From the NCBI GenBank assembly GCA_035532755.1, contig DATKQI010000279.1, positions 3,928 to 67,927 on the forward strand: a stretch of 64,000 nucleotides of DNA, read 5' to 3'. The notes under the pieces are model-generated. The model was not told where the DNA came from. It saw only the letters and a program-made list of their open reading frames with translations, and ran no database searches. Source of the DNA: DATKQI01 sp035532755 (lineage in GTDB: Bacteria > Pseudomonadota > Alphaproteobacteria > Acetobacterales > Acetobacteraceae). Below, piece by piece: positions 8,381-17,372 of this stretch (position 1 is the stretch's first letter; every line of letters begins with the position of its first letter). The translations under genes and the position numbers were made by a program.

Positions 8381-9865
8381 TTACCCCACCGATCCTTCGA
8401 GGCTCACGGCGAGCAGCTTCTGCGCCTCGACTGCGAATTCCATCGGCAATTCCTTCAATACGTCCTTGCAGAACCCGTTGACGATCATCCCCACGGCGTC
8501 CTCTTCCGAAAGGCCGCGGCAGCGGCAATAGAAAAGCTGATCCTCGGCGATCTTGGAGGTGGTGGCCTCGTGCTCCACCTTCGCCGTCGGATTGCGGCTT
8601 TCGATGTAGGGCACCGTGTGCGCCCCGCACCGGTCGCCGATCAGCAGGCTGTCGCACTGCGTGAAGTTCCGCGCGCCGGAAGCTTTCGGCAGGATGCGCA
8701 CCAGCCCGCGATAGGTGTTGTTCGAATGCCCGGCGCTGATCCCCTTCGAGATGATGGTGCTCGTGGTGTTGCGCCCGATGTGGATCATCTTCGTGCCGGT
8801 GTCGGCCTGCTGATGGTTGTTCGTCACCGCCACCGAATAGAACTCGCCCACGCTGCCCTCGCCCTGGAGGATGCAGGAGGGATATTTCCAGGTGATCGCC
8901 GATCCGGTCTCCACCTGCGTCCAGCTGATCCGGCTGCGCACGCCGCGGCACGCGCCGCGCTTGGTCACGAAATTATAGATGCCGCCGCGGCCCTGCGCAT
9001 CGCCCGGGTACCAGTTCTGCACGGTGCTGTATTTGATGCGCGCCTCGTCCAGCGCCACCAGTTCCACCACCGCCGCATGCAACTGGTTCTCGTCGCGCAT
9101 CGGCGCGGTGCAGCCCTCCAGATACGAAACGCTGGCGCCCTCTTCGGCGATGATCAGCGTCCGCTCGAACTGGCCGGTGTTGCGCGCGTTGATGCGGAAA
9201 TAGGTGGACAGCTCCATCGGGCACTTCACCCCGCGCGGGATGAAGGCGAAGCTGCCGTCGGTGAACACCGCCGAATTCAGCGCCGCGAAATAGTTGTCGC
9301 CGGCCGGCACCACGGAGCCGAGGTATTTGCGCACCAGATCGGGATGCTCCTGCACCGCCTCGCTGATCGGGCAGAAGATCACGCCCGCCTTGGCCAGGGT
9401 CGCGCGAAAGGTGGTGGCGACCGAAACGCTGTCGAACACCGCGTCCACCGCCACGTTGCTACCATTGCTCCCCGCACCCTCCACGCCGGCAAGGATCGCC
9501 CGCTCCTTCAGCGGAATGCCGAGCTTTTCATACGTGCGCAGCAACTCCGGATCGACCTCGTCGAGGCTTGCCGGCCCCGCCTTGCGCTTCGGCGCGGCGT
9601 AGTAGTGCAAATCCTGGTAGTCGATCGGCGGATGGTCCACCCGCGCCCAGTGCGGCTCGGTCATCGTCTGCCATGCCGCATAAGCCTTCAGCCGCCACGC
9701 CAGCAACCACTCCGGCTCGTTCTTGCGCGCCGAGATCAGGCGGATGATGCCCTCGTTCAGCCCCTTGGGCGCGAGATCCATCTCCACATCGGTCACGAAC
9801 CCGAACTTGTAGCCGGACCCGGTGACGGAGCGGACGGTATCGAGCGTTTCGGCAACAGCTGGCAT
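8381..9865 (-). CDS. sufB: SufB, main Fe-S scaffold subunit
   Basis: A 494-residue protein with all the landmarks of Suf[14 protein letters not shown] near the N-terminus, [12 protein letters not shown], the [10 protein letters not shown] segment, and the C-terminal [18 protein letters not shown] stretch that holds the ligand residues used for cluster assembly. The ATG at 9863-9865 is taken because homologues start a few residues before the YKFGF segment; the open frame extends upstream but runs into the rrf2 gene. It is the first structural gene, five bases after the regulator. Confidence 0.96.
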   Translation of the reverse strand: MPAVAETLDTVRSVTGSGYKFGFVTDVEMDLAPKGLNEGIIRLISARKNEPEWLLAWRLKAYAAWQTMTEPHWARVDHPPIDYQDLHYYAAPKRKAGPASLDEVDPELLRTYEKLGIPLKERAILAGVEGAGSNGSNVAVDAVFDSVSVATTFRATLAKAGVIFCPISEAVQEHPDLVRKYLGSVVPAGDNYFAALNSAVFTDGSFAFIPRGVKCPMELSTYFRINARNTGQFERTLIIAEEGASVSYLEGCTAPMRDENQLHAAVVELVALDEARIKYSTVQNWYPGDAQGRGGIYNFVTKRGACRGVRSRISWTQVETGSAITWKYPSCILQGEGSVGEFYSVAVTNNHQQADTGTKMIHIGRNTTSTIISKGISAGHSNNTYRGLVRILPKASGARNFTQCDSLLIGDRCGAHTVPYIESRNPTAKVEHEATTSKIAEDQLFYCRCRGLSEEDAVGMIVNGFCKDVLKELPMEFAVEAQKLLAVSLEGSVG

Positions 9866-9870
9866 GGTTT

Positions 9871-10353
9871 CTACTCGGACAGAGGAATGGATGCGGGCGC
9901 GGCAGACAGGTGGTGGGCCGCGTCGGCAGGCAGGCGGAACGCGCGCGGCACGGCTGCCTCCTGCATGTCGGCAAGCGTGATGGCCGCCAGCGCCGCGCGG
10001 ATCGCCGCGTTCACCGGGTCCCACCGCCCGGCCATCGGGCACAGACCCTGGGATTCGCAATGTCCTTCGGCGCCGTCCACGCAGGCGGTGAGCGCGATGG
10101 GCCCGTCGATCGCGGCGATCACGTCGGAAACCGGAACGGCATGCAGCGGGCGCGTCAGCCGGTACCCGCCCCGCGCTCCGCGCGAGGAGGTAACCAGGCC
10201 ACGGCAGGTCAGCGCTTTCAGCACCTTCGCCACCGTCGGTTCGGGAATGCCGATGGCCGCCGCAATGCCGGGCGAAGTCTGCACCCCATCGCCGCTCGAC
10301 AGGCGCACAAGCACCACGACGGCATAATCGGTCAGCTTGGACAGCCTCAACAT
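9871..10353 (-). CDS. Rrf2-family Fe-S-sensing repressor of the suf operon (IscR/SufR-like)
   Basis: A 160-residue winged-helix regulator beginning [15 protein letters not shown], the standard Rrf2 N-terminus. The recognition helix region contains [13 protein letters not shown]. Three cysteines, Cys91, Cys99 and Cys105 (ACVDG, GHCES, GLCPM), match the cluster-ligand triad of IscR-type members, so it probably binds an Fe-S cluster and represses suf when clusters are plentiful. It is the first gene of the operon, which implies autoregulation. An upstream in-frame ATG would add 18 basic residues and is rejected because the conserved fold starts at MLRLS. Confidence 0.92.
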   Translation of the reverse strand: MLRLSKLTDYAVVVLVRLSSGDGVQTSPGIAAAIGIPEPTVAKVLKALTCRGLVTSSRGARGGYRLTRPLHAVPVSDVIAAIDGPIALTACVDGAEGHCESQGLCPMAGRWDPVNAAIRAALAAITLADMQEAAVPRAFRLPADAAHHLSAAPASIPLSE

Positions 10354-10419
10354 GGCGATATCCTCGGCACCTGGCCGGCGCGGGCGCCTCGCCCGCTCCT
10401 TCGGCATCCTGATGGAACT

Positions 10420-10442
10420 AACCGGACAACCACGGTCCTGTT
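10420..10442. promoter_or_regulatory. Candidate Rrf2 operator upstream of the suf operon
   Basis: A 23-base imperfect inverted repeat: AACCGGAC, a 7-base spacer, GTCCTGTT (7 of 8 arm positions complementary). It lies 67 bases upstream of the rrf2 start, where the suf promoter must be. Size and spacing suit a dimeric Rrf2 regulator. The link to the regulator is inference; no canonical IscR motif is claimed. Confidence 0.45.
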
Positions 10443-10615
10443 TACCGGAAGTGGCCTATAGAGCCGGCGGCGTCAAGGGGCAAGCGGTGAATACCGGCGC
10501 CGCGAAAGGGACACAACCCCGGGGGCGGAAACCCCCGGAAGGCGGGCAATCCGCGGGGGCTGACAACCCGTCTGGCACCCCCTAACGTCTGCCGGCGCGG
10601 AAACGGAGGTCGCAT

Positions 10616-11536
10616 ATGCCGCAACACCCGATGCTTGCGGGAAAAGTCGCCGTCGTCACCGGCGCGGGCAGCGGCATCGGCCGCGCGGTCGCGGTCGCGA
10701 TGGCCGAAGCCGGGGCGAAGGTGCTGATCAACGACATCGGCGTGTCATTGGCCGGGGAGGGCGGATCGGCGAGCCCGGCCGAGCAGACGCGGCAGATCAT
10801 CGTCCAGCAGGGCGGGGAAGCCGCGATCAGCACCGAATCCGTGGCGGAATGGCCCTCCGCGCAGCGCATCGTAGCCGACGCGCTGGATCATTTCGGCCGC
10901 ATCGACATCGTGGTGAACAACGCCGGCATCCTGCGGGACGCCATTTTCCACCGGATGCGCCCGGAGGACTGGCTTGCCGTCATCAATGTCCATCTCAACG
11001 GCAGCTTCTTCGTCAGCCGCGCCGCGGCGGAGCATTTTCGCGCCCAGGGCTCCGGCGCCTTCGTGCACATGACCAGCACCTCCGGCCTCATCGGCAATAT
11101 CGGCCAGGCGAACTATGCCGCGGCCAAGCTCGGCATCACCGCGCTTTCCAAGTCGATCGCGCTCGATATGAAGCGCTTCGGCGTCCGCTCCAACTGCATC
11201 GCCCCCTTTGCCTGGAGCCGGATGACCAGCTCCATTCCGGCCGAAACGCCGGAACAGCAGGTGCGGGTGGCGAAGCTGCAGCAGATGACGCCGGACAAGA
11301 ACGCCCCGCTCGCGGTGTTCCTCGCCTCGGACGCCGCGGCCGCCTTCACCGGCCAGATCTTCGCCACCCGCCACAACGAGATCTTCCTGATCGGCCAGAA
11401 CCGCCCCCTGCGGGGCATTCATCGCGCCGAGGGCTGGACACCCGATACCATCGCCACCCACGCCGCCCCCGCCCTGCAGCCGGACCTCGTGCCGCTCGCC
11501 GTCAGCGCCGATGTCTTCGGCTGGGACCCCGTCTGA
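10616..11536 (+). CDS. SDR-family oxidoreductase (3-hydroxyacyl-CoA dehydrogenase-like)
   Basis: A 306-residue short-chain dehydrogenase. The cofactor loop is VVTGAGSGIGRA (about residues 13-24), NNAG is at about 100, and the catalytic Ser and Tyr-x3-Lys are in STSG and NYAAAK. The insert after the second strand (NDIGVSLAGEGGS) and the long C-terminus resemble the SDR domain of multifunctional beta-oxidation enzymes and their stand-alone bacterial relatives, which use acyl-CoA or ring substrates; the real substrate is unknown. A good ribosome site (CGGAGG) precedes the ATG. The 5-prime region holds a GC-rich hairpin at 10519-10538 of unknown role. The transaminase gene follows after 17 bases, so they are probably co-transcribed. 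Confidence 0.85.
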   Translation: MPQHPMLAGKVAVVTGAGSGIGRAVAVAMAEAGAKVLINDIGVSLAGEGGSASPAEQTRQIIVQQGGEAAISTESVAEWPSAQRIVADALDHFGRIDIVVNNAGILRDAIFHRMRPEDWLAVINVHLNGSFFVSRAAAEHFRAQGSGAFVHMTSTSGLIGNIGQANYAAAKLGITALSKSIALDMKRFGVRSNCIAPFAWSRMTSSIPAETPEQQVRVAKLQQMTPDKNAPLAVFLASDAAAAFTGQIFATRHNEIFLIGQNRPLRGIHRAEGWTPDTIATHAAPALQPDLVPLAVSADVFGWDPV

Positions 11537-11553
11537 CCGTCAAGGAACCTCCC

Positions 11554-12417
11554 ATGAGCCGCATCGCCTACGTGAACGGCCGCTACCTGCCGCAGCGCCA
11601 TGCCTGCGTGAACATCGAGGATCGCGGCTACCAGTTCGGGGATGGCATCTACGAGGTGGTGCATCTCTACAATGGCCGCTTCATCGACGCGGACCTGCAC
11701 CTCGCCCGGCTGGAGCGCAGCCTGCGGGAGATCCGCCTGCCCGCGCCGATGGGCCGCGCGGCGCTGATCCAGGTGCTGCACGAGGTGGCGCGGCGCAACC
11801 GCATCACCGAGGGGCTGCTGTACATGCAGATCACCCGTGGGGTCGCCCGCCGCGACCATGCCTTCCCCGATGCGGCCATCCCGCCGGCCCTGGTCGTCAC
11901 CATCCGCCGCATCCCGCCCTATCCGGCCACCATTGACCGCTGGACGGCCGCGGTGATCACCCGGCCGGACGAACGCTGGGCGCGCTGCGACATCAAGAGC
12001 GTCAACCTGCTGCCCAACGTGCTGGCCCGGCAGGCGGCGCGCGAGCAGGGCGCGCAGGAGGCGGTGCTGGTCGATGTGCAGGGAATGGTGACCGAGGGGG
12101 CCGCGACCAGCTTCTGGATCGTCGATGCCGCCGGCGTTCTGCGCGTGCGCCACCTTGATGCGCATATCCTGCCCGGCTGCACGCGGGCGGCCCTGCTCGG
12201 CCTGCTGGGCGACACGCCGTTCGAGGAACGCGCGTTCAGCGTGGCGGACATGCGTGCCGCGCGAGAGGCGTTCATGACCAGCGCGACAAGCTTCGTGAAG
12301 CCGATCACCCGTATCGACGGCGCGGCCGTCGCCGACGGGCAGGTCGGCCCGGTCGCCCGCCGGCTGTTCGAAGCGTTTGCGCGACATGTGAAAGGCGACC
12401 TGCGGAACGCTGCCTGA
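11554..12417 (+). CDS. dat: D-amino-acid transaminase (PLP fold type IV)
   Basis: A 287-residue class-IV aminotransferase with MSRIAYVNGRYLP at the start and IEDRGYQFGDGIYEV following. The PLP lysine is Lys148 in RCDIKSVNLLPN, and the cofactor-contacting Glu lies in MVTEGAATSFW. These features fit D-alanine transaminase, which makes D-Ala and D-Glu for the cell wall, better than branched-chain transaminase or 4-amino-4-deoxychorismate lyase, but the subfamilies overlap. The start is chosen at the ATG after AAGGAACCTCCC. Its position directly before hfq-hflX is a recurring arrangement in Rhodospirillales. Confidence 0.87.
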   Translation: MSRIAYVNGRYLPQRHACVNIEDRGYQFGDGIYEVVHLYNGRFIDADLHLARLERSLREIRLPAPMGRAALIQVLHEVARRNRITEGLLYMQITRGVARRDHAFPDAAIPPALVVTIRRIPPYPATIDRWTAAVITRPDERWARCDIKSVNLLPNVLARQAAREQGAQEAVLVDVQGMVTEGAATSFWIVDAAGVLRVRHLDAHILPGCTRAALLGLLGDTPFEERAFSVADMRAAREAFMTSATSFVKPITRIDGAAVADGQVGPVARRLFEAFARHVKGDLRNAA

Positions 12418-12582
12418 CCTGCCGATTTATCCACACGTAGCGGGCGCGCCGTTTGCCATTTTGCGCCGGGTGCGCCGGCTGCTACTCTGGTAAAGCGGCC
12501 GGCTGCATGGTGCAGACGCTCGCCCACCGCGCACAAGAACGCAAACAGTAACGACCCAACAAGAAGAAGAAGGACTTTTCCC

Positions 12583-12867
12583 GTGGCCACCGAAAAATCG
12601 CAAAATGTTCAGGACGTGTTCCTGAACCATGTGCGAAAGAACAAAACGCCCGTGACCGTATTCCTCGTCAACGGTGTGAAGTTGCAGGGCATCATCACCT
12701 GGTTCGACAACTTCTCCGTCCTGCTGCGCCGTGACGGGCATACGCAACTTGTCTACAAGCATGCCATCAGTACGGTCATGCCTGGCGCGCCGATCCAGTT
12801 GTTCGACGCGACGAAGGTGGAGGGCGCCGCCCGCGATCCTGCCGCCCCGGCCGCCAGTGAGCAGTGA
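12583..12867 (+). CDS. hfq: RNA chaperone Hfq
   Basis: A 94-residue Sm-like protein that pairs small RNAs with mRNAs. The Sm1 motif ([16 protein letters not shown]) and Sm2 motif ([10 protein letters not shown]) are intact, including the YKHA rim-to-proximal residues. The start codon is GTG, with AAGAAGAAGGAC upstream. The C-terminal 20 residues are Ala/Pro-rich and short, as usual for alphaproteobacterial Hfq. The 165 bases upstream probably carry its promoter, but I see no strong sigma-70 match. Its end overlaps the hflX start by 11 bases. Confidence 0.97.
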   Translation: MATEKSQNVQDVFLNHVRKNKTPVTVFLVNGVKLQGIITWFDNFSVLLRRDGHTQLVYKHAISTVMPGAPIQLFDATKVEGAARDPAAPAASEQ

Positions 12868-14146
12868 GCCTGCCCAGCCGCCGCCCGCGAGGGCGGCGGT
12901 CATTCTGCCCTGGAGCCGGGCGGACCGCGCCGAGGCCTCCCGCGCCGCCGAGGCGCGGCTGGCCGAGGCCGTGGGCCTCGCGGCATCGATCGGCCTTGTG
13001 CTCGTCCACACCGTCATCCTGCCGCTGCGCGCCCGCCGCCCGGCCACCCTGCTCGGCGAGGGGCAGGTGGAAGGGCTGCGCCTGGCGATCGATGAACAGC
13101 AGGTCGATGTCGCGATCGTGGATGCCGCGCTCAGCCCGGTGCAGCAGCGCAACCTGGAGCGCGCCTGGGGCTGCAAGGTGATCGACCGCACGGGGCTGAT
13201 CCTCGATATCTTCGGCGCCCGCGCCCGCACGCGGGAAGGGACGCTGCAGGTGGAACTCGCGCATCTGGAATATCAGCGCTCGCGCCTCGTGCGGTCCTGG
13301 ACCCATCTGGAGCGCCAGCGCGGCGGCTTCGGCTTCCTGGGCGGCCCCGGCGAAACCCAGATCGAGGCGGACCGGCGGCTGATCGGCACGCGCATCGTGC
13401 GGCTGAAACAGGATCTGGAGCAGGTTCGCCGCACCCGCGGCCTGCATCGTGCGGCACGCCGGCGTGTACCCTATCCGGTGGTCGCGCTGGTCGGTTACAC
13501 CAATGCCGGCAAATCCACCCTGTTCAATGCGATGACCGGTGCTGTGGCGTTCGCGCAGGACCAGCTTTTCGCCACGCTCGACCCCACGATGCGCGGCCTC
13601 GACCTGCCTTCCGGGCGCACGGCCATCCTGTCGGACACGGTGGGGTTCATCAGCGAACTGCCGACCGAGCTGGTCGCGGCCTTCCGCGCCACCCTGGAAG
13701 AGGTGGCGGAGGCGGATGTGATCCTGCATGTGCGCGATGCCGCCCACCCGGATACCGCTGCCCAGAAGATGGATGTGACGGCGGTGCTGGACGGCATGGC
13801 GAAGGAGGGCACGCTCGATCCCGCCTGGACGGCGCGCACCGTGGAGGTGCTGAACAAGGCCGACCTGCTGGGCGGCGTGGCGCAGGTTCACGATACCGGC
13901 AATGAGGCCATCGCCGTCTCGGCGCTGAGCGGCGAAGGGCTGCCGGCCCTGAAATCCATGATCGATACCCGCATCGCCGAGGGCATGCAGGTGGCCGCCT
14001 ACGCGTTGCCACCCTCCGACGGCGCCCGTCTCGCCTGGCTCTATCGCCACGGCGAGGTGATCGAGCGGCAGGATACCGAGCAGTCCATCCAGCTCACCGT
14101 CCGCCTGCTGCCCGCCGACCGCGCCCGGTTCGAGCGCAAGGCGTGA
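12857..14146 (+). CDS. hflX: GTPase HflX
   Basis: A 429-residue ribosome-splitting/rescue GTPase. The N-terminal HflX domain has the glycine-rich [15 protein letters not shown] segment, and the GTPase domain has G1 GYTNAGKS (about residue 213), G3 DTVGF (about 260) and G4 NKAD (about 333). The start is a GTG at 12857 inside the end of hfq; the next candidate in frame would cut into the conserved N-terminus. Linkage to hfq is classical. It overlaps the following phosphatase gene by four bases. Confidence 0.94.
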   Translation: MSSEPAQPPPARAAVILPWSRADRAEASRAAEARLAEAVGLAASIGLVLVHTVILPLRARRPATLLGEGQVEGLRLAIDEQQVDVAIVDAALSPVQQRNLERAWGCKVIDRTGLILDIFGARARTREGTLQVELAHLEYQRSRLVRSWTHLERQRGGFGFLGGPGETQIEADRRLIGTRIVRLKQDLEQVRRTRGLHRAARRRVPYPVVALVGYTNAGKSTLFNAMTGAVAFAQDQLFATLDPTMRGLDLPSGRTAILSDTVGFISELPTELVAAFRATLEEVAEADVILHVRDAAHPDTAAQKMDVTAVLDGMAKEGTLDPAWTARTVEVLNKADLLGGVAQVHDTGNEAIAVSALSGEGLPALKSMIDTRIAEGMQVAAYALPPSDGARLAWLYRHGEVIERQDTEQSIQLTVRLLPADRARFERKA

Positions 14147-14967
14147 GCTTCACGCCGGCCGATCTGCAACGGGTGGCCACTTTGCTGCGTGACGCGGCGC
14201 GGGCCGAGGTCATGCCGCGGTTCCGCAACCTCGCCCCCGGCATGGTGCGGACGAAATCCGGCCCGCTCGATCTGGTGACGGATGCCGACGAGGCGGCCGA
14301 ACGGATGATCGCCGCCGGCCTGCGCGCGGCCTTCCCCGGTTGTGTGGTGGTGGGCGAGGAAGCCGCTTCCGCAGATCCGTCGCTGCTCGGCGGGCTCGCC
14401 GAAGCCGATCTCGCCTTCGTCGTCGATCCGGTGGATGGCACGGCGAACTTTGCCGCCGGCCTGCCGCTGTTCGGCGTGATGGCGGCGGCGATCCGCCGTG
14501 GAACGGTGGTCGCGGCCGCGATCCACGATCCGATCGCCGACGACACCGCTTTGGCACTGCTGGATGGCGGCGCCTGGATCGAGCGTCCGGACGGCACCCG
14601 CGCCGATCTGCGCGTCGCTACCCCGGTGCCGGTGGCACAGATGGCAGGCATGGTCTCGTGGCGCTACATGCCCGAACCGATGAAATCCCGCGTCTGCGCC
14701 CGCTTGCCACGCCTGGCCGCTGTGTTCGATCTTCGCTGCGCGGCCCACCAATACCGCCTTGCCGCGGCGGGCGGTGCGCATCTGCTGCTCTTCAACCGCC
14801 TGCTGCCGTGGGACCATGCCCCCGGCTGGCTGCTGCACAAGGAAGCCGGTGGCTATTCCGCCCGACTCGACGGCAGCGCCTACAGCCCCGCGATCATCAC
14901 CGGCGGGCTGCTCTGCGCGCCCGATCGGGCAAGCTGGGATGCACTGCACGCCGCGCTGCTGACATGA
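14143..14967 (+). CDS. Inositol-monophosphatase-family phosphatase
   Basis: A 274-residue Mg-dependent phosphatase. The metal-site motif VDPVDGTANF (about residue 97) and the upstream VGEEAA Glu motif are intact; the C-terminal motif is WDHAPGWLL. A family member of this kind can be a histidinol-phosphate phosphatase, a 3-prime-phosphoadenosine phosphatase or an inositol phosphatase; sequence alone does not decide. A second, clearly SuhB-like member occurs at 61565-62413. The start is GTG, overlapping the hflX stop (GTGA), so the two are translationally coupled. Confidence 0.85.
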   Translation: MSFTPADLQRVATLLRDAARAEVMPRFRNLAPGMVRTKSGPLDLVTDADEAAERMIAAGLRAAFPGCVVVGEEAASADPSLLGGLAEADLAFVVDPVDGTANFAAGLPLFGVMAAAIRRGTVVAAAIHDPIADDTALALLDGGAWIERPDGTRADLRVATPVPVAQMAGMVSWRYMPEPMKSRVCARLPRLAAVFDLRCAAHQYRLAAAGGAHLLLFNRLLPWDHAPGWLLHKEAGGYSARLDGSAYSPAIITGGLLCAPDRASWDALHAALLT

Positions 14968-14975
14968 TACAGAAT

Positions 14976-15003
14976 TTTTGAGATATAGAAATTTTTGTAA
15001 TAT
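14976..15003 (+). promoter_or_regulatory. AT-rich promoter-like segment before the methyltransferase gene
   Basis: TTTTGA, a 16-base gap and TAATAT lie in a strongly AT-rich patch (about 14970-15005) that stands out from its GC-rich surroundings; AATTTTTG occurs twice in it. The hexamers match the sigma-70 consensus only in part, so the call rests mainly on base composition and position 50 bases upstream of the gene. Confidence 0.35.
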
Positions 15004-15053
15004 CCCGATTGGGGTAGCCATCCGTTCATACCTGTCGGCCGATATTGCGAGGC

Positions 15054-15839
15054 ATGGACGCCAATGCGCTGCCACGCGCCATCGCCTTGCAATACGACAA
15101 AGGTGAAGTGGTCTATCCGGCTGGCCGCGCGCCCATGCTGCGCGAATACAGCTTCAACGGGCTCGGGCTGCGAACCTTCGGCAAGACTGCCGATTTCATC
15201 GGCGATCCGCGGTTCGAGCGGGCCTATGCCCGGGGGTGGAACAGCGGCCACAAGAAGGCCCAGGGGATGGACGATGCCCGCTGGGCCGTGCACGTCGCGC
15301 TATGGGCCGCCACCCAGGCGGCGCGGCTGCCGGGTGATTTCGTCGAATGCGGCGTTGATACCGGCATGCTGTCGCTCGCCATCTGTGAATGGCTTGATTT
15401 CAATGCGTTAGATAGGGATTTCTGGCTGTTCGATACCTTCCGCGGCATCCCGGAAGCACAGATGAGCCCCGCGGAGCACGCGGGAATCGGCGGCTGGCAC
15501 AACGCGCATTCCTACGAGGAGTGTTTCGACCGGGCGGCGGCGAACTTCTCGCCCTGGCCGCGCTGCCGGCTGGTGCGCGGGGAGGTGCCGGGCACGCTTG
15601 CCGGCTTCCCGGCCGAGCGGCGGGTGGCCTATCTGTCGATCGACATGAACATCGTGCTGCCCGAAATCGCCGCGCTGGAGTTCTTCTGGCCTTTTCTGGT
15701 GCCGGGCGCGGTGGTGCTGCTGGACGATTATGGATGGGCGACCCACCGCGACCAGAAGGCCGCGTTCGACGCTTTCGCGGCCGAACACCGTGTGCCGATC
15801 CTGGCCGTGCCGACCGGGCAGGGCATCCTCATCCGCTGA
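15054..15839 (+). CDS. TylF/MycF-type SAM-dependent methyltransferase
   Basis: A 261-residue protein of the macrocin O-methyltransferase (TylF) family, which methylates sugar hydroxyls in natural products and surface glycans. Motif I is GDFVECGVDTGMLS (about residue 93), followed by FWLFDTFRGIPE, and the metal-binding region is VVLLDDYGW near residue 222. The ATG at 15054 is preferred over a TTG three codons earlier. The role is probably modification of a cell-surface sugar; no other glycan genes adjoin it. It overlaps the convergent ROK gene by 11 bases. Confidence 0.8.
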   Translation: MDANALPRAIALQYDKGEVVYPAGRAPMLREYSFNGLGLRTFGKTADFIGDPRFERAYARGWNSGHKKAQGMDDARWAVHVALWAATQAARLPGDFVECGVDTGMLSLAICEWLDFNALDRDFWLFDTFRGIPEAQMSPAEHAGIGGWHNAHSYEECFDRAAANFSPWPRCRLVRGEVPGTLAGFPAERRVAYLSIDMNIVLPEIAALEFFWPFLVPGAVVLLDDYGWATHRDQKAAFDAFAAEHRVPILAVPTGQGILIR

Positions 15840-17061
15840 GCGTTTCGGCCAGCGCCTTTTCCGGTTGGCCCGGCTGACGGGGCTGGGTGACCTGGGCGAG
15901 GATGCGCGGATGGCCCAGGAAACCGTCCATCGCCAGCGCAACCCCGCCCATCGGCACCGAATCATTACCCAGCGGCGAGACCAGGATGCCGGCCCCCGCC
16001 TGCATAACCGCCAGCGCATTAACGGCCATGACGGCATGCGCGGCCGGCAGCATGTGCTCGGCAAGTGCGGCAAGATTGCCGCCGAGCACGATGCGGCCGG
16101 GATTGAAGATGTTGATGAGGTTGCCCAAGGCGAAGCCCAGATGCTCCCCGGCCTCGGCCAGTACCGCCAACACCACCGGGTCTCCTATTGCCGCGGCGCG
16201 GGCGATGACCTCGGCATCGGCCAGGGTGCGGCCCTTTTCCGCCAGGCGCAGGCGGATCGCCGGTTCGGAGACGTAGGCCTCGAAACAGCCTCGCCCGCCG
16301 CAGCCGCACGGTCGGCCGCCGGGGACGATCTTCATGTGGCCGATCTCTCCGGCAAGACCGCCGGCGCCACGGTAGAGATTGCCCATCAGATAAACGCCGC
16401 CGCCGATGCCCGAATGGCCGTGGATGAAAATGAAATCCTGCACGCCCCGACAGTCGCCGAACAGATGCTCGGCCAGGGCGGCGGCCTTGGTATCGTTGTC
16501 CACATGGACCGGCACGGGGAACCGGTCGCTCAGCATCCCGGCGACGGGCACGTTGCGCCAGCCCAGGTTGGGGGCCAGCAGGACCTGGCCGGCAGTGTCG
16601 ATCAACCCCGGCACGCCCACCCCTATGCCGCTGAGCGACTCGTAGTCCACGCCACAATCGGCCAGCAGCCGATCGACGCCGGCCCGCAAGGCGGCCAGCG
16701 CGGCATCGACGGACTGGGTGCCGGCCACATTCAGCCGTGCCCGCACCTGGCCATCGAGGCCCGTGGCCACCAGGCGGATCACATCCGGCTCGATCCCCGC
16801 ACCGATCAGCCATCCGCCATCGGGGGCGAGGCGCAACGCGGCTTCCGGCCGCCCGGCCCGGCCGGAACGACGGACCGATCCGCGCTGGACGATGCCGCCG
16901 GCTTCAAGCTGGGTCGCGATGATCGACACCGTCGCCGCATCGATGCCGGTGAGGGCCGCCAGCCGGCGCTGGGAAATATCCGGGTTCTCCCGCAGCGCGT
17001 GGAACAGACGCGCGGTATTGATCTTGCGGATCAGTGCCGAATTGACACGCGCTACACTCAT
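15829..17061 (-). CDS. ROK-family transcriptional regulator (NagC/XylR type)
   Basis: A 410-residue repressor: an N-terminal winged HTH (about residues 1-65, NPDISQRRLAALTGIDAATVS) and a ROK sugar-binding domain. The ROK zinc site is visible as CGCGGRGCFEAY with the His in GEIGHM. The kinase ATP loop is degenerate (GAGIEPDVIRL instead of DxGGT), as expected of regulators. The start is taken at MSVARVNS; the open frame extends 26 codons further without a homologous segment. It is divergent from the sugar ABC transporter operon and most likely represses it until the sugar binds. Confidence 0.9.
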   Translation of the reverse strand: MSVARVNSALIRKINTARLFHALRENPDISQRRLAALTGIDAATVSIIATQLEAGGIVQRGSVRRSGRAGRPEAALRLAPDGGWLIGAGIEPDVIRLVATGLDGQVRARLNVAGTQSVDAALAALRAGVDRLLADCGVDYESLSGIGVGVPGLIDTAGQVLLAPNLGWRNVPVAGMLSDRFPVPVHVDNDTKAAALAEHLFGDCRGVQDFIFIHGHSGIGGGVYLMGNLYRGAGGLAGEIGHMKIVPGGRPCGCGGRGCFEAYVSEPAIRLRLAEKGRTLADAEVIARAAAIGDPVVLAVLAEAGEHLGFALGNLINIFNPGRIVLGGNLAALAEHMLPAAHAVMAVNALAVMQAGAGILVSPLGNDSVPMGGVALAMDGFLGHPRILAQVTQPRQPGQPEKALAETLSG

Positions 17062-17372
17062 GCCACCATCCCCGGACCTGGGTGCGAACCTTGGCCCGAA
17101 CCCTCGCTTGAAGCCCAATTTGCCGTGCCTTGACGCCACTGGCGGGCGCTGCTTATTGTCTGACGAATTCGTCGGAGTTCGACGTTAAAAAAAATAAGCA
17201 CAAACAATCAGCTTTGCGAAGCCCATGTGCTTTGCGCGAAGCCGATTGCACCTTGGGAGGATCGACGCGCTTCATACGATCGCGGTCGATCGGCGGATCA
17301 ACGGGACAGGCGTTCCGGCATCCGCCATGCAAGCTCCGGCATTTCGATCTGATATTGCAACGGAGGGAGCCA
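17062..17372. promoter_or_regulatory. Divergent control region with palindromes between ROK gene and sugar operon
   Basis: This 311-base gap holds no gene. It contains a perfect 12-base palindrome GACGAATTCGTC at 17162-17173, an AT-rich tract right after it, and two related hairpin-like repeats, GCTTTGCGAAGC at 17211-17222 and GCTTTGCGCGAAGC at 17229-17242. These are plausible operator sites for the ROK repressor and promoter elements for both directions. A ribosome site, GGAGGGAGC, sits before the binding-protein gene. Binding is inferred from position and symmetry only. Confidence 0.45.

Noticed and set aside
10519..10538. Riboswitch or terminator before the SDR gene
   Set aside because: Only a simple GC hairpin with a 6-base loop is visible; there is no conserved riboswitch core and no T tract.
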